Shown here: positions 18,790 to 20,661 of the stretch, in pieces
How the letters are laid out: each line of letters begins with the position of its first letter
Position numbering within the stretch: the stretch's first letter is position 1
DNA from: Gonium pectorale
Lineage: Eukaryota > Chlorophyta > Chlorophyceae > Chlamydomonadales > Volvocaceae
NCBI GenBank assembly: GCA_001584585.1
Contig: LSYV01000002.1
Coordinates: 2,865,782 to 2,886,442, forward strand
Direction of reading: 5' to 3'
Length of the DNA stretch: 20,661 bases
Translations under genes and position numbers: made by a program
The notes under the pieces: generated by a model
Seen by the model: the letters and a program-made list of their open reading frames with translations, nothing else
What the model was told of the DNA's origin: nothing
Databases searched by the model: none

Positions 18790-20661
18790 ATGGCAAACGA
18801 GAAACAACAGAAGAGGCGTCGCCCCGAAAGGGCTGCTGTTGCCGATGAGGCCAAGCCCGAGACGCACCAAAGCCGAAAGCAGCCTGTGGCAGCCACGACT
18901 GGCGAGGAGGATTTCCCTCGTGGTGGAGCAGGTGCTTTAACAGCATTGGAACGCCGGGAGCTTACAGAAGCAGCGAAGCTAGAAGTCGAAAGGGAACTCG
19001 CCGAGGGAAAGCAGCCGAAGTCCAAGAAGCTCAAACCATCCAAGAAGGTGAGCATATATCTCCTGCATTGATGCATGCGATTCTATTACCGCCGCCGCCG
19101 AGAGCCGCCGGCATGCCCGCCGAAATTGCCTGCTGCGTGCAAATACAGGCCTAACCTGCTCCATCAACATTCATACCAGCATACTTCTCGATCTCGTTGT
19201 GTTCCGACAGCGAAGCCTTGGTCAACCCAACAACCGTCTGCACCCCCACGCAACCCCGCCCCATCCCCGATCCCTTTGGCCCTCCCCCCTCGTTGTCACG
19301 GATTCACGGATTCAGTCGGAGCAGGAGGCAGATGACACGTTCTATGGCCAGCAGACGGACGGGCTGGAGGGCAAGGTGGCAAAGCACGTGGAGCTGCTCC
19401 GGCTCAAGGTGGGACGGGGTCGTCAGGGTCAACGGGGACGTGGCGCCCCACAGCCCACGCGGCCCACGTAACCTCCAGGCAACCGAAAAGCCCATGATTG
19501 CCGGAGGGAGTGGCCGCCGCCGAGCTGTCTTTGGGCGGTCTCGGCAGAAAGGACGGTCCTGGGGCGAGGGGCGGCGTCGGTCCGAGGCATTGTATGCGAC
19601 ATTTCTGGTATATACGTGGCGTGTAAGGAGGGCAGTTAGGGGGGAGTTGCCTGCGTGAAGCCCCCACCCTACCCATCTGCTCCTGTCACCAACATGCCCG
19701 ACTGTTTTTCGTCATCGTGCTCTCCCTCCCTGTCCCTCCAGCTTCCCTCCCGTCCCTCCCCTCCCCGCTCCCTACCTCCCCCTTCCCTCCCCCTACCTCT
19801 CCCCTAACCGCATCCTACCTTCCTCCTTTCCCTCCCCCTAACGTGGTATGGACGCGGCTACAGTATCATATGCTCCGGTCACCGCTCAGCTTTCCCACGC
19901 ACTGAGTGATTCCCCTAACTCCCCCGCTGCCCAGAGCTTGGCCCCCGGCACCAAGGTGTGGGGCATGGTGCTGGAGGTCACCCCCCGCGGCCTGGTGGTC
20001 AGCCTGGCGCACGGCCTGCGGGGGCACGTGGTTCCGGAGCGGGTGCGTCGGCGGGGCGGGATGGGGTGGCCAAGGGCCCGAGGGGGGCCGGGGCGGGGCC
20101 CGAGCGGTGCGACCAGGGGCCCGAGCGGGGCCGGGCGTAGCACTTGAGGGGAGCGGAGCAGAGGGGAGGAGAGGGGATGGCATGGCGTCTCCCGGGGGCA
20201 CGTTTCGGGGCACAGGGAACCGGCACGGGGGCGGTGCCCTCGCCGCGTAGGGCCTGGGCAGGATGAGTGGCCTCCTGCTGCACCAGTGTCCACACGCGCT
20301 GCTGTGGGCGGACTGCCGTAGCTGACGTGCCAGGTGCGCCAGAAGCGTCGGACGGCACCCCATGCGCGAGCGTGCACCCGGACTGCCTCCCTGCCAGCCT
20401 CGCGGCCCTGCTGCCGGCTGCCACGCGCCGCCGGGCCGCCTGCCGCCCACACACCTTATCCTCGCCGTCGCCCACCTCGGCCCTCCCTTCACTCACTCCC
20501 CTCCTTGCCGCCCTCCCCAAGGCCTCGGACGTCTTGGCCATGATGCTCAAGGCGCAGCGCAGCGGGGCCGCCGCCAGCGCCGCCGGCGGCGCGAGCAAGG
20601 GCGCCGCCCTGCTGGAGGCCGCTGGCGGCGCGCCGCCGCCGCTGACGGACCTCTTCGTCGT
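18790..20661 (+). CDS. RRP5: RRP5/PDCD11-like ribosome biogenesis protein, N-terminal four exons (3' partial)
   Basis: RRP5 is a nucleolar RNA-binding scaffold that joins early pre-rRNA and is needed for processing towards both 18S and 5.8S rRNA (family knowledge). Exons are 18790-19047, 19316-19408, 19935-20042 and 20522 to beyond 20661, all in phase 0. The start ATG follows an in-frame TAA three codons upstream at 18781-18783, which fixes it. The first exon encodes a basic, Lys/Arg/Gln-rich N-terminus with the RRP5 hallmark E-D-F-P-R-G-G (residues 40-46) and a K-rich end typical of nucleolar proteins. The third exon begins the first S1 domain: L-A-P-G-T-K-V-W-G, then L-V-V-S-L-A-H-G-L-R-G-H-V. 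The fourth carries A-S-D-V-L, an Ala/Gly-rich insert and L-T-D-L-F-V, matching the RRP5 S1 layout. Exon 3 could alternatively start at 19890, adding 15 residues in frame. The remaining S1 repeats and C-terminal HAT/TPR repeats lie off the right edge. The last acceptor is AAG rather than CAG. Confidence 0.88.
19719..19840 (+). repeat. Pyrimidine-only CCCT tract in RRP5 intron 2
   Basis: About 120 bases consist almost only of C and T, in repeated CCCTCC and CCTACCT blocks, about 95 bases before the favoured acceptor. The tract may serve as an extended polypyrimidine signal for splicing. As DNA it could form a triplex or, on the opposite strand, G-quadruplexes. Confidence 0.8.

Overview
The window looks like nuclear DNA of a green alga (Chlorophyta, probably Chlorophyceae, close to the Chlamydomonas/Volvox group). 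It is GC-rich, its genes are split by many introns of roughly 250-600 bp, half of the donors read GTGCG and nearly all acceptors read CAG. The best-preserved gene encodes a MAP kinase with a T-D-Y activation loop, the class typical of the plant and green-algal lineage. Species cannot be fixed by reading alone.

Layout. Bases 1-300 are a 32-bp minisatellite, probably inside an intron. Bases 708-2332 hold the last three exons of a tyrosine-kinase-like (TKL) Ser/Thr protein kinase whose N-lobe lies to the left of the window. Bases 2333-11460 form a 9.1-kb gene-poor interval. It contains a diverged inverted repeat pair (about 5995-6330 and 7790-8250), one doubtful exon-like stretch (9135-9430) and an assembly gap of 40 N (10161-10200). 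Bases 11461-15974 hold a complete eight-exon MAP kinase gene (747 residues predicted) with a long Ala/Pro/Tyr/Gln-rich C-terminal tail. Bases 15975-18789 are the 3' flank of that gene plus the upstream region of the next, with no recognisable gene. Bases 18790-20661 hold the first four exons of RRP5, a nucleolar S1-repeat protein of ribosome biogenesis, which runs off the right edge.

All three genes lie on the plus strand. All reading-frame phases across the proposed splice junctions agree, and the two visible start codons each have an in-frame stop upstream, so these gene models are fairly firm. Two signalling kinases and a ribosome-assembly factor are neighbours. Nothing in the sequence shows that they act together, since eukaryotic genes like these are transcribed separately.

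I did not find a clear undescribed multi-gene system. The points most worth checking are the prion-like tail of the MAP kinase, the helically phased CACGTG array, the inverted repeat pair, and the tendency of introns to begin G-rich and end C-rich.
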